From Otis tarda (Eukaryota; Chordata; Aves; Otidiformes; Otididae): a stretch of DNA of 64,000 nt. The stretch spans positions 1,950,001 to 2,014,000 of the forward strand of contig CM048575.1 in the NCBI GenBank assembly GCA_026413225.1, given 5' to 3'. Under the pieces are notes generated by a model that had not been told where the DNA came from, made no database searches, and was given only the letters and a program-made list of their open reading frames with translations. A program made the translations under genes and the position numbers. Below, one piece after another: positions 33,526 through 45,811 of this stretch; within the stretch, counting starts at the first letter, position 1; the number at the start of each line of letters is the position of its first letter.

Positions 33526-36500
33526 AAAAAGGGTAAGATCTCCTTGTGCCAGGCGCCGTACGTGGTTGTTAACTCTCCTAGTCCCTGCTTTTCAACTTGC
33601 TAATGCTGATACAGCCAAGAGTTAGGAAGTCCCAGGAGTTATTCAGGGATGTGACAGCATCGTATTGCTCCAACACGATGGAACAAACCTCCGTCCCCCT
33701 TATCCCCAGGGCAGGGCTCTCTCCATGGTGAAGCGGCGAGGAGGGCTGTGAAGCTGGCAGCATGGCAGGGTGAGCAGCTGCCTCCTCCTGACACTGGCAG
33801 ACGCCAGGGACCGAAATGCCAGGGGCCAAGGAGGGGCCGGAAGACTTGCATGACACTTACACCACCCTCTGAGCCTCTAACAGCCATGTTTTGACATTTG
33901 TTTACTTGCTATTTGGAAGCTCTTCGGCTAGGAAACCCAAGCTGTGCTTTGAGGAACAGCAACGGGCTGTGTCTTCAGCAAAGTCTAATGTAGCAGAAAG
34001 TGATTGCAAGGGAAATTACTTCTTGTGGAAGCAGGTAGCCATGCAATGATGTGAAAAGTGTTTTCCCTCCAGTGAGCATGTGCATGTTGCTGGCGTTTTA
34101 CTTTATTTTTTTTTTAAAGGAAGATCAGGACTTGATGCTCACAGTTTACTGCAGGGAAAATTATTTCACGGGTCTGCACACCGTGCAGACGCTTCGGGCC
34201 ATAGCTACTCAGCCTTGGTACACTTCCTTCCAGCCTCTAACGCGTTCCTTTCTATAGCAAAAACATCCTTACTTGGGGCGGGGTGAATGGTGGAGGCCAG
34301 TGGCGCAAATACCAAGGCAGTGCTGAAAATATCTCTGCACCCTTCAGACCAGGGAAATGGTATTTGAGGAGGGGAAAGCCTCTGAGAAGATGAGCTGGGT
34401 GGGGGAGCAGTTCTTGCCATCTGCAAATATCTGTTTAGAAGCAGAAATCCTGCTTGCACCCGTGCTTAGGGGCTTCCCTGCCCTATGCAGGATTTTACAA
34501 AGCAAGTATTTTCCAGTTTCTCCTTGTGTCTTCCTCCTGCAAACATTTGACATCCCTCATGCATCTCCCTTGTCAAATGTCTAACCCCCTTCCCTGGTTT
34601 CTTTACCTCTCCTTTGGGATGGGAATACCCACTTTCCAACGTGGGGAGGAGGAAGGGCCAGAACGACCTGCAAGCACAGTAACCCAGTTACAGCCCTCAC
34701 AGGCGCTGCTGCAACCTGATTTCCAATCTGTAAATAACCCTTCCTGTTCCCAGCCAAAAAAAAAAGTCATTTCCTGAGACTGACCGCCCTTATCGGGCAT
34801 CTCTGGGCCTGGATCTATGAATCCAGGTGTGAAAACATCAGCACTGGATTATAAGCCACCCTGTCCACCCTGTGGGACAGCAGATGCCCCAGAAGTGTTA
34901 GCTGTGATTCTGTTACTTTCTCACTGGGTCAAATCCAGCCTGGGCCTGAGCAGCCTTTGCACACTGATTTGGGAATCAAGAAGCCGCTAAATGGGTTCTG
35001 TGCAGTACACAGCTCATCAAGGATTCAAATGTAATAACGGCGTTTATAATGGATTTAAGGAAAAAAACCCTATTCCCTCCATGCATAATTTGTTTACTCC
35101 ACTTATATATATTTAGTAGAAAATGTGCTGTGTTAGCTGTGAAATCCGCACCTAAAGCTAGCAAAGGGAGAGAAAATCCCCACCCATCCTTTTCATCTCA
35201 TTGGTCAAAGAGCCATTTCACGTTGTCAGGCTTTACCAGCCCTGATGAAAATGTCAGTCATTTCAGTCTGAGCTCTTTCTCGGAAACAGATCCCAGCTCT
35301 GGTTTCTAGTCCTGCTGCTCCATGCACCACATGTCACACCAAAACCCCCAGTGGCAAAGCAGTGCCCAGCCCAGTTGGTACAGCAACCGACATCCAGGAA
35401 CGTACGCGAGCTGGATCCACTCTGTCTTGCTCTATGTCGCTGCATGCGTTTGAAAAAGATGGGCTGAGAAAGACACCAGACCCCTTGTTTTCACATACAG
35501 AGAGTTTAGGGTGATGCTGTGCGGGCGGGTACTCCAAGACCACGTATCTACTAGAGCAGAGAGCTTACAATTGCATTGCACAGGCAAGTGCGTGGTAATT
35601 TAATGTTGAGGAACATGCAATGGCTGCTGAGAGATTCACCCGGCAGATGCAGATGGAAGTCGCCTTGGGGGGAGCTGGGGAGCGGAGGGCTCGTGTCTGG
35701 TCTTGCACTGGCTCTTGGCTGAACAAATTAATTTTCTCCTCCCTGGCCAGAAAGAGGTTTAGTTCAGTTGTTCTGGGGCTTCGTGACCTCTCTCTGACCT
35801 GGTAGCTGCGTCTCAATATGCCCCAGGAAAAAGGGAACCATAAATTTACCTTCACTCACTAAAATAAATTACGAGAAATTAATGTCCCATAATGAGAAAA
35901 TTTGTCATTGCTGATAGGCCTGGCTTTAACTGAGGGATTTAAAACAGCACCATTAATTTGCTATTTAATATTTAAACAGGATGAATCTTGCTATAAAGGC
36001 AGTTTACTTGGAAAGCAGGCAAAGAGTGGAGGAGGAAAGGAGCAGAGGTGCATGTGTGTCTAGGGAGAACAAAGCTCCCTCTTGCCTTCATTTCAAGGAA
36101 GGGTAGTTCTATAAATTTGGCTGATGAACGCAAATCCTCTTGCAAAACAGGCTGAGATTCCCTAAAAGTCAAGAGTGACAGTGTGTTCCCTAAAAAAACT
36201 GAAGCATCATATATTTCCAAGGGCCCTTTCCTACATGTCCAGTGAGCTGCTGGCTCCTGGTTTCCACTAATTACTCCAAAGTTTGCCCATCTTCAAGACT
36301 ATTGGTTTCTGGTTAGCTGGTGAGCAAAACCAGCAAGCAAAACCAGCATTTTTTCTAGCAGAGGAATCAGGACTGCCTGTGACACTGACTTGTCACCTAC
36401 CCCCTCCTCCGAAGCTTCAGCCCAAGGTCTGCAGGACTGCTACGGGCTTCCCAGATGCAACTGAATGGAGGGGTGTATGGAGAAGAGGATCTCAGCTTTC

Positions 36501-37929
36501 ATGGTAAACAGCCAGCACTTCCCTCTGGCTTCTGCAGGTGGGTTTAGAGAGATGCACAAAACAGGGTCAGTGTCTTTGTACTTTTATCAGGGAAGGAGTA
36601 TTTAGCTTCTTTCTGCATTTTTTAAGATGTCTCCCCATGTTTTCACACCATCCTCCACTGTTTTTACTGTCAGTTTGCCACATTCTGCATGTAAAAAGGC
36701 TGAAACACCAGGGCTGAGGCATTTAAGCACCAAAGAACATCCAAATCCTTTGGATGGACCTCCTCCATCTTCTCTTTTCCCGGAGGTCGCGTTCAGCTCA
36801 GCCAACATCCCCATTGTCTCCTGCTCTCCGTGGGGTCTCTCGCCAAGCCCTGCAGCAGTCTCCTCAGGTGACTGGACGAGTAATCCTGCAATTGGATCTT
36901 GCACGGCTGCAGAAACAGCGAGAGAAAAAGCAGCTCATAAAGCAGCATGGTGCCTGCACTGCTTCATCTTGAGTGGTAACACAGCCAGCCCTGTCGACTG
37001 CTCAGCCAGTACCTGCCTGGCTTCGGGGCCCTCCGGAGCTGCGTTGAATTAAACTCCTCTTTATTGAGCTCAACTGACTCTCTTCTCCCAGAGATCTTAT
37101 TTTGGTTATTATTTCTTTTCATATTCCGTTGTTATTCTAGAGATCTCTTCCTTCATACAGGACACATCTGCTGTGCCAGCGTGGCCACCTGTCGGGTTCA
37201 GAAAGGGAAGGGTCTGATGTCAGCCACGGTGCCTGGGAGCCCCACAAGGACGAGTGTTCTTACTTCCTAAGCACGCAGATTCATTACCCTTATCACAGTC
37301 TTACTCTGCGCAGCATTGAAGGTTATTAATGGTCAAAAAATTACCTATTGCCAGTTCATCTGTAACTACTCAATTTCTTTTGATGGCAAGCTTGTTTCAC
37401 ACTTTGATTACCCTTAGCACTTGCAGAACAATGCTGTAATCCTGCGAGTTGGATCAGCAGTCGTTTTATTCACATTATCTGTGTGTACAATGTAATATAA
37501 GCAATAATCTTTGCCTATTATTCTGACAACCCAAAATCCCATTAAGGTCAATGGTTCAAGAACCATGGGAATTTGGGCTCATTAAATTAAGGCACAAATG
37601 CCACTTGAGGGGAACTCAGACGACCTCGGGAAAAGAAAGCAGAAGGGTCGTATTCCTCTCTCTTTTCACTCCCCACGACCGATATTAGGAGCAGGGAGCA
37701 TTTACCAATGGAATTTCCATCCTACAATAAATATCGTTTTTGGGGTGGCTTTTCTTCAGTCCAGATCAGGAGGAAATTTATGAGATGTTGTGCAGACATG
37801 GACACACCACGCCTCACCCTCACGAGGCTGAGCGGGGATACAGGCAGCAGGGATGCCAGGCAGCTCCCTGACAGCGAGCATCAGCAGAGGAGAAATCAAG
37901 GCAAGAAATGATAAACAGGCTGGGAGAAA

Positions 37930-37945
37930 CAAAAAAAAAAAAAAA
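37930..37945 (+). repeat. A-rich run
   Basis: About 15 consecutive A in a purine-rich context, with no recognisable retrocopy upstream. Confidence 0.65.
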
Positions 37946-38210
37946 GAGGAACAAGAAATGAGCCTGTAAGTACATTAATTGATAAGGGGAACGTCAGAGA
38001 AGTGGCTGGTGCACTCTTCAACAGAGAGTCACAGATAGGGACAGAGAAGACAGTTGTCATGCACAGTGACATATTTGCTTGAGTCTGGTACACGTAAGCA
38101 GTGTTTGGTTGGATGCACTGTTAATGTCAATAACAGGACAGTTGTATGCTTGTGCTGCAGCGTGGGAAAAATGCAAGTTAGGGAATATTTCAATAGATAA
38201 GTCAATAAAT

Positions 38211-38651
38211 AGGGCCAAGAAGATGATCAGAGGGCTGGAGCGCCTCTCCTGTGAGGCCAGGCTGAGAGAGCTGGGGCTGTTCAGCCTGGAGAAGAGGAGG
38301 CTCCAGGGAGACCTGAGAGCGGCTCCCAGTGCCTAAAGGGGGCTGCAGGAAAGGTGGGGAGGGGCTCTTCAGCAGGGCCTGGTGTGACAGGAGGAGGGGT
38401 GGTGGTTTTAAATACAGAGGGAGGCAGATTCAGATTAAATATTAGTAAAAAAATTTTTGCAATGAGGGTAAGGGAGCACTGTCCCAGGTTGCCCAGAGAG
38501 GTGGTGGAAGCCCCATCCCTGGAAACGTTCCAGGCCAGGTTGGCCGGGGCTCTGAGCAACCTGATCTGGTTGGAGATGTCCCTGCTCCTGGCAGGGGGGT
38601 TGGACTGGATGGGCTTTGAAGGTCCCTTCCAACCCTAATGATTCTTTGAGT
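38211..38651 (+). mobile_element. CR1 LINE, 3' part (copy E)
   Basis: About 440 bp of CR1, starting inside the frame that encodes KMIRGLERLSCEARLRELGL and then [12 protein letters not shown]. It continues through LPREVVEAPSLETFQARLAG and LSNLIWLEMSLLLAGGLDW to the 3' tail. The terminus is degraded (ATGATTCTTTGA). A frameshift near 38330 separates the two halves of the frame. It belongs to the same broad subfamily as copies B and H. Confidence 0.92.
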
Positions 38652-39439
38652 CTAACTCAGATGAACTATTTTCAGATGAACCTTGCTTGGTAATGTCTGA
38701 AGTGCTTCCTGACCTGAACAAGGCAGGCACATAGCTGGTGTGACTCTTGTCAAGGACACATGGACAGCAGCTGATGTCCCAGCAGGCTGGCAAAGGACAA
38801 GCAAGGCGCCTGTGTTGAAGGGAGACCCCCACAACTATATATCAGTTACCTGGTTCACACCCAATACACACAGATAATGTGTGTAAGGCTTTGTGTATGA
38901 GGGAGAAGGCTGTGCTCTTGTTGGTCTCATCTTGGATGTTGTCCCACATTACCTACTCTAAAGCAAGGTGGGGGGATATGACTGGCTACTTAACAAGCCC
39001 AAACCACTTGAGAAAAAAGCCTGTTCAGAGAGTAGCTAAAAATTCTCTGGGCTATTTGAGGTTGAGCAGGGACTTCATGTTAGATCTAGTCTTCATGTTA
39101 GATCTAGTCTTCTAGTCTTCGATGTCTTCATTGCTGACTCTGTTTATGAACTGGAGAGTCTTCAAGTTAGGTGTGTAGGAAGCTACAAATGTTGGCGTAC
39201 ACGGTTAGTTAAGGACACGGCATTAATAATTGAAATACTATATAATACTTACCTACTGTAACAACAGAGATATAACCTCAGGAAGGAAATGTCTGGTTTC
39301 TACTTTGCAGAAGAGAACCAGGGAGTGACAGCAGATGGCACAGAGTCAGCATCAGCAGGATAAGGTGTCCTGGTATATTGTAGGAGAGTTGTAGGAAGAT
39401 ATGGGAGGAAGCTTTTTGATTTGTTCACCCCAGAAAGGT
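38652..39439. other. Unclassified sequence with an 18-bp tandem duplication
   Basis: No gene is recognised. An 18-bp unit is tandemly duplicated at 39073-39108. The translated stretch there (MLDLV repeated) is vaguely like the MLDLVLTN box near the CR1 endonuclease end. This interval could therefore be the upstream part of the old CR1 at 39440, but the support is weak. Confidence 0.4.
39073..39108 (+). repeat. 18-bp tandem duplication
   Basis: Two exact copies of an 18-bp unit (39073-39090 and 39091-39108), followed by a partial third that shares CTAGTCTTC. An exact duplication inside otherwise decayed sequence suggests a recent slippage event. Confidence 0.9.
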
Positions 39440-39775
39440 CTCAGTTGAAATTGGGAGTTCAGGGATCGACTCAGAGAGGATGTAGACAACCTGAGGACAG
39501 CAGCACGAAAATCCAACTTAGAGATGGAGTTGACGAGCTAGGGATGTGTAATCTAGGGAATAATTGACCAAGAGGAACATGATAACCGTCAGTAAATATA
39601 TCGAAGGAAAACGATGAAAGGAGATGAACGAGCCATTCCCCACGAACTTTGGAGAAAGGGCAAGAAATAACAAGTTCAGGTCCATTAGGGAATATTTAGA
39701 TAGGCTATTATGAGAGATTTTTAAATGGTGATAACGATACAGCACTGAAACAGGTAGTGCAGCTTATTGATTGTG
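39440..39775 (+). mobile_element. Ancient CR1/L3-like LINE relic (copy M)
   Basis: A decayed CR1 of old, L3-like type. Landmarks in the right order are GGAACATGATAACCGTC (GDMITV region) near 39566, ACAAGAAATAACAAGTTCAG near 39662, GAATATTTAGATAGGCTATT near 39690 and GCACTGAAACAGGTAGTGCAG near 39742. The last corresponds to the HWNRLP region. The frame is broken many times. The upstream limit is uncertain. Confidence 0.6.
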
Positions 39776-41113
39776 AAATATCAGTTTCTAGAATTTTTTT
39801 AGGAACAGGTTATACAACTATATGCTAAGAAGACTTTCTGGAGAGCAGATCCTGTGTTGTAGCTGTGGCTAGATTAAATATCTTCAGTCTTGTCACTGCA
39901 AGGCTGTGCTCATATATAAAATGTCATTCTTAATACTAAAAAAATCAATTTAAGATGGATGTATTTATGAATTCATAATTGTAAATATGCACCTGAATAT
40001 TAACCTTTATAGTCAACAATCATATAGAAGCCTTTATTTAATGCAGCTTTCTCGGGAACTGAAATCCATCACCAGGCTTGGCAAGCCCAGAGGGCAGAGA
40101 GGTGAAATGGCTCTGCCGGGTGTCAGTGGGTGAATCGCTGTCACGCTCAGGGATGGAGCTCACAAGGTCCCCGTGGTCGCTGTAGTGCTCATGGCCCTGC
40201 TCTGTGTCGATAATCACGTAGTTTGTGAACAAAAGAGCAAGACTCAAGTTCAAAAGCAGATAAGTAAAAGGAAGACATACACTTAGTATTTACCAGCAGA
40301 TTTTCCAGCTCCTGGGCTTTTTCCTCCTTCTCCTTTCCTCCAGTTCAGACACAGAAATTAGCTCCTCTCTCCTTCAAGCATCTCCCCAGTGTTTTAATCT
40401 TAACAGTGATCTGCAGACGAGTTTGCCTCCTCAGCAATAGAAGCAACTCAGAGAGTGGAGATCTGCCAGCCCTGAAAAAAAAAAGGGATATGGACCCTAA
40501 GGCTCCATTCTTCGGTGACCTTTTCCAAGCATTATCTTCTGATCCTACCTCTACCACCCCAGTTTTCCCCACTGTCTTTCCTCCACTTGCTCTGCGTGGC
40601 TGTCTCTGCCAATTTGCATGCTCACAGGTTTTCTCTTTCTAGGGCTGCGTGGTAATAGCTGCGGGTTCCTAGCAGAGGCTGGAGGTTGGATCGAAGGGAG
40701 GGAGTAAATCAAGGCAGGGCTGGCAGCGCTCGTACACCCTACGTTAGGAAGATCACTGCAAAACAGCCATGACGATGTGGCCCAACAAACACCTTTATTC
40801 CCACATTGCAAATATCTCACATGAATGAGCAAAACTATTTTAAGAAAGCTTTGGAAAATTTTTACTGGGGTTATTTTCCAGCTGATTTTCATTCCTTGCA
40901 CTGGACACCTTAGTGGTAAAAGCAGAGATGGGGAGGAGAGAAACCCAGGCAGCACGCACTCTTTTAGAAATGATGTGTTCATGCTGCACAGAGGCCTGTC
41001 AGCTCAGGGGTTTGAACTTGGCCTTCCTCTCATGGCAATAGGAGCTTGGTTTTATCTCCATGCCTGTACGAGGCTCCCCACACATCTGGTCATGGCTGGG
41101 GACTGAGATATTC
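39776..41113. other. Unique non-coding sequence
   Basis: No gene or identifiable repeat. An AT-rich half (39780-40030) precedes mixed sequence. Overlapping frames (40551-40982, 143 codons, minus, the longest) are without domains. Confidence 0.5.
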
Positions 41114-41335
41114 TGTTGCAGTAAAAACACAGACTCCGTGGATGGTGTTCCGGAGACCTTTATTGTCCGTCAGGATTAGTCTTTTACAGTCTATCTAAGT
41201 TACACGCGAAGTGCACGCAATAATTTGATTGGTAGCCGTATACTGTTCACGCACCTTATGCTTCATTTGGATTGGTTATAGTTTTTTTTGTTGTCTTTAC
41301 TATTTTTACCTTTGGTAATTCCTTGTCTTGTTCTT
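41114..41335 (-). mobile_element. Possible LTR fragment of an endogenous retrovirus
   Basis: On the minus strand this reads like the end of an LTR. Two CCAAT boxes (complement of 41229-41233 and 41270-41274) precede a polyadenylation signal AATAAA (complement of 41160-41165). GGTCTCCGGAACACC and a terminal TGCAACA follow, which gives the CA end. The U3-like part then fades into T-rich sequence around 41280-41335. I could not find a target-site duplication or a matching TG end, so the element may be truncated and the family is unknown. Confidence 0.4.
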
Positions 41336-41830
41336 GTTTCTGGTTTTTGTTATTGGGCAAGTGGTGTTCAAGGACACAGCTCAAACTCGTCAATATCAAA
41401 CAGCTGTGCTGCACTCCGTGCCTCCACGATGTTTCTCTTCCATGACTCCCCAGGCACTGGCCAAATATCACTATATACAAAGTGAGCTTTGGGAAACTGA
41501 ATCTAAGAGGGAAATTCATGATGTTATGATGTTTAGAAAATCCCAAGTGTCCAGACTGCAATTCCTAGCTATGCAAGAAATCGCTGTCTTTCAAAGTCCT
41601 TACAAGCTGGAGGAAGGAAAAAGCGGTGGAGAGCCACAGAAATGTAAGTTGCAATCTCCTTCTTTGCACAAGCAACTGCTTCGTATTCCTATCTGTGTCA
41701 GATACCCATGTTCCTATGATAAAAAAACCAGCGGAGACTTGAGAGCAGCACGATAACTGCAGAGCTGGCCAGCACCACTTCGTTGTTCCTGCCATGTCCA
41801 TCTAAATCTACTTGTAGCCCCTCACAAATC

Positions 41831-42002
41831 CTAGAATCAGAGGATGGTTTGAGTTGGAAGGGACCTTTAAAGCCCATCCAGTCCATCCCCCTGCAAGGAC
41901 CAGGGACATCTCCAACCAGATCAGGTTGCTCACAGCCCCGGCCAACCTGGCCTGGAATGTTTCCAGGGATGGGGCATCCACCACCTCTCTGGGCAACCTG
42001 AG
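41831..42002 (-). mobile_element. CR1 LINE, short 3' fragment (copy F)
   Basis: Only 172 bp. It spans the complemented CR1 3' end (CTAGAATCAGAGGATGGTTT) through the region encoding LPREVVDAPSLETFQARLAG, and is cut off abruptly at 42002 after GGGCAACCTG. The minus-strand frame of 62 codons is a remnant of the polymerase C-terminus. Confidence 0.9.
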
Positions 42003-43123
42003 AACCCAAAATTACTATTATCACTTTCCAGAAGTGTTTTGCTCCCTTAAAGTATCTCATGTCTTACATTTGGATTTTCTTGCAAGGAAACCTGAAGCCT
42101 GTGTTTCTGATGAGTCCTGCATAAAGAAGCCAACATGAGGTGCAGCCCAACAGCCACCTTACGATCCGCCACTTGCAACCTCATTCATAGAAACCCAAGC
42201 TGGCTGCAGAATTTGGAGCTACTGACGTCTGTTGTATCTCAGCCTAGGCAAGGACCTTTATCCTTGCCGTGGCTTTGACAGATAATCCAAAGGTCTGCCC
42301 CTGATCGTTCCAGCAAAGAAAGAACACAGACAACACAGCTCAACAGCTCCAAAATTCTGCAGAATCCCTCCCTGCCTTCCTTTTTTTCAGCTCTGTTTCT
42401 AAGGTTGTAGCCTTCATGAGAAAGGTGAGTTGCCCTGGCAACATCTCAACATTTTGTTTGGACATAAATTACCTGTCAGTGTCTGAGAATATGATGAACT
42501 GGATGAATTTGCAGTGTTTCTCCTTCTAAACCAGTTTTTTTCTTCCTCTTTGCCCAGGTAACTTAACCTGTGGTGCTTAAACTCTCTAGTAAACAAGAGA
42601 AAATGTTAAATGAGGTGGGAGAGCCCATTTCTGAGAATTCTGTGAACGTCTGACTCTCAGAAACCAGTGGAGCCCCAAGGGAAGGTCCTGCTGCTGGAAA
42701 GCTCCCACCCGTAGAGGCCTTGGGACCACAAATGTTGAAGGAGGTTGAGAGTAGGCGAAGGGGAAGGGGGTGTTTGCCCCATGGAGAACTTACACCCCGT
42801 GGTGAGAAAGGGGAGGTGGGCACAGACTCAGTGACACAGCAGGAAGCCTCCTCTCATGCACGGAGAGGGCTGTGCTCCCTGCACCAGGAGAGGCTGGGTC
42901 CTTAGATGGTAAATAACTCGGGAAAATTTATGTCACCGTAACTGGAGCATGTTTGTCTGTCTTTGGGAGAGCTCCCAGGCGTGGGTTTGATCAGTCAGGC
43001 TGCAGAACCCCAGCCGCAGCATCTGTTGGCGCCTAGATCCTCTGAAAAAGTATTAAAAATATATAAATCACCCCGAATTTCTTAACAGCCTTGTCCAATA
43101 TTTTCTTTTTACAGGAGATCTTG
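42003..43123. other. Unique non-coding sequence
   Basis: I see no gene, repeat or strong motif beyond short open frames below 95 codons. Confidence 0.5.
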
Positions 43124-43410
43124 AGGTCAAATTTGTGGAGAGAGAGCAGGGAGATGAGGCACTCCTTTGGGCACACAGGGCTGGATGAATACCGAAGGAC
43201 TCTTGGGGATGGTCTTTTTAGTAGTGTCTGTAGCGATAGGACAAGGAGTAGTGCTTTTAATTAAAAGAGGGAAGATTCAGACTAGATGTAAGCAATAAAT
43301 TTTTTACAAATGAGGATGGTGAAGTACTGGAACAGGTTGCACAGAGCGACAACCTTCCCCCTGCAAGAAAACTCTAAAACCCATCCAGCCAAAACCCAGC
43401 ACATCCTAAT
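43124..43410 (+). mobile_element. Diverged CR1 LINE 3' part (copy G)
   Basis: A decayed CR1 copy that lacks a clear 3' terminus. Recognisable parts are GATAGGACAAGGAGTAGTGC (43229-43248), AGATTCAGACTAGATGTAAG (43271-43290), and then ATTTTTTACAAATGAGGATG with GTACTGGAACAGGTTGCACA following. After that the CR1 pattern jumps to CCCCCTGCAAG, so the section between has been deleted. It is clearly more diverged than copies A, E, H or I. Confidence 0.75.
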
Positions 43411-43627
43411 TCAGGTTGGGATTAAAAGATCCCAAAAGAATGATATAACCAAGAGCCATTAACATTCAAGGGGAGTGAAAAATCACAGCCTAAATCTGCA
43501 GTGAAGATTCCTGCTGCTGCTGGAGTTTGGATGTCAGGAGTATTTCCACGGTATCCAGTAGCATGCAGGGAGATTTCAGTCCAGAACACAACTGCTTTCA
43601 CGGAGTTTAAATCTAAAAGCATCTTGC

Positions 43628-43710
43628 TTTTCTTTTTCTTTTTCTATATTTTTTTCCTTTTTTTTTTTAGCTCTTCCATTCAATAAGAAGAAAGAAAGAA
43701 AGAAGAGAGA
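43628..43710 (+). repeat. Adjacent T-rich and (AAAG)n tracts
   Basis: A pyrimidine tract (43628-43668) ending in TTTTAG is followed 15 bases later by a GAAAGAAAGAAAG-type purine tract (43686-43710). The two could pair as a long imperfect hairpin. The TTTTAG end imitates a 3' splice site, but no exon can be supported downstream. Confidence 0.65.
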
Positions 43711-44869
43711 ACATCAGCATGGAAGCCATCAGTGCCAAGTCTGATACTGGCGAGGCGAACACCATTAGAGTCGTGATCTTACTATTAATTTCAAAGTGAA
43801 TTAAAAAGGTCACTTGGTACTCGATGACTAAGAAGAAAAATGTCAAGAACAAGAAAAACACAGTCCAGAAGCAACATTATGGATACTAAAACTTGTGCTT
43901 CAGGGCTTTCTGTAACTTAGCTCCTAGGCTTTCCTCAATGACAAGAAACAGGAGTTTTCCTCATCAGAGCTAATTAACTCCCAATGAGTACGGCGCAACA
44001 AGTAATTTTGCATGTGAGCCACCAGGTCAAGGCAAGGTTTGCCTGGCCTGCATCTTCACACGAAAAATGCCTCTTCTCTTCGTCAGGAGCTTACCCTACA
44101 GCGCAATAGCTGATTCAAGTCGCGTCACCACCTTCCTTCTGGGAGATCAGGCCTGTAGCAACGGGGATGAAGCTTAATGAGGAGGACGGAGAACAACAGT
44201 CTCCATCTGCCCAGTGTAACAGATGTGGAGGCACTTTTTTATGTCCCTTTCAGAAGCGGTTGGTGCCAGCCCTGTCACAGCCCAGCCACCAGCAGGCGAG
44301 GGTGGCTGCTTTGGTGCCATCCAGCTGTTTCTAAGGGGAAAGAAGCGGTTATGTGAAAAAGGAAGCAGAAGTGATGCTGTTAAAACAAATTTTGTTTGCA
44401 AACAAAATGGAGTGGCGGGAGCGATGATGTGAACTAGAGGAAAGCTTTTAATCAAAGCTGGGTTTTTTAATGATAAATAATTTTTGTTTTGAAGAAAAGC
44501 TTTGGGAATGCATGTTCTTTTAATTACTATATCTGAGGGCACATGTGAAAATAAAACAAAACTTTCCCACCCAGGCATCCCCACACTCACTCCTGTCCTA
44601 CCTCCTTTCTACTCATGGAAAGGGTGATAAGAAAGGGACAAAAATCTGAAGGAAACATTGTCACATTTCAGCAGTTGATTGTCTTTTTGTAATCAGTTTT
44701 ATTTTTCCACAAGAAAGATGAAAGCAATTACAGCTTTTTGGTGGAGAAGAATTATTGCAGACCCTCCCGTAAAAGTCAACTTATATAAGTTGGTCAGCTC
44801 CTACTATAGGACATTAAAATATTTTTTTCCCTCATTCTGGATTCCTGCAAGTGCAGTTAAATCCCTTTA

Positions 44870-44965
44870 ACAGGTAAGGAAACCGAGGCAGGGCAAGATC
44901 TAAGGGCACGCAGTATATCCTGGGCAGGAACAGAGCCAAGCAGAGATTCCCCAGCTCTGCAGACA
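44870..44965 (-). repeat. MIR SINE fragment
   Basis: On the plus strand the sequence reads ACAGGTAAGGAAACCGAGGC, then a gap-rich core. Next comes CAGAGCCAAGCAGAGATTCC. These are the complement of the MIR 3' half (GCCTCAGTTTCC...) and core. About 95 bp are recognisable and the tRNA-related head is missing. Confidence 0.65.
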
Positions 44966-45401
44966 GGTAAACCTTCATAATTCTCCTGTTTTTATTGAGT
45001 CTAGTGGGGACCTTCTTCTCCCCTCCACTATGGTGTTTCCACCTTCCCTCCAGAGGAACTGTGACAATGGGACATGTCTCTGTTCTGTCCTTTTACATGA
45101 ATCTTCTCCATCATCACCCTTTTGGCAGGAGTTAGAGCCTTGCTCCCAACCAGGCAGGGGTCTCAGACGCAGGCGCACGATGGGCATCGCTCGGCACAAC
45201 TCTCTTCAATGGATGCAGAAAAATCACTCAACAGCTCAGTCAGGGTCCTGTGCTGGGAGGACAAGTTTATGGGTTGTGACAGCCTCTGTCTGATAGGATA
45301 CGGAGTTGCAGGGTGATGGATACAGCCTTTTCTTTCTCTAGCTCCGAGGGGCGTTTTCATTTTTGGTTGGTGTTAGGGCAGCTGTCTCACATCTGCTGCA
45401 A

Positions 45402-45420
45402 TTTTTTTTTTTTTTTTTCA
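45402..45420 (+). repeat. T17 run ending in CAG
   Basis: A homopolymer of about 17 T directly followed by CAG. It resembles a splice acceptor, but the sequence after it shows no supported coding frame. Confidence 0.7.
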
Positions 45421-45811
45421 GTAGGAAACTGGTTTCCTTTTTATTAATAACTGTGATCGAGTCGGGTATCACTGAGCTCTGAAGGAGGAGGGAGGTGACC
45501 GTACAGCAAAGGTCCCTTCTCAGGCCTGTGGTGTATGGGCAGAGATGGAAACGGCCGGTGTGTGGGACTGGTCTGGGACAATTTTCCTGAGACAGCTTCC
45601 TTGGTGTGTCAAGGGAACTTGGCACAGACCGAGTCACTCTCTTCTGCGCCCGTGGTGCCTTGCGTCCTTCACTGGGTCACCTGGTTCTGCACAGTGAGAA
45701 ACCTGCTGTGTGCTGCACTTCGCGCACTCACACAGCTTGGCTCTACACTGGAATGTTCCTCTCACAGTCTCTTTCAAGTCCAGCCCCTCCCATCTCCCAC
45801 CTCCCCACTCT

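Larger units (their letters stand above)
30753..38210. other. Long repeat-poor non-coding interval
   Basis: About 7.5 kb without a recognised gene. Contents are a T-rich and GGT-rich tract (31062-31170), a MIR copy (33444-33525), an A16 run (37930-37945), and AT-rich blocks near 35850-35985 and 37310-37590 with many ATTA cores. The second of these also has a TCF/LEF-type CTTTGAT at 37402-37408. Frames such as 32401-32832 (143 codons, minus) and 36627-37052 (141 codons) have no domain and overlap others on both strands. Confidence 0.5.

Noticed and set aside
45402..45421. Splice acceptor (T17 followed by CAG)
   Set aside because: No supported exon, donor site or conserved frame follows. Long T runs occur throughout the window.
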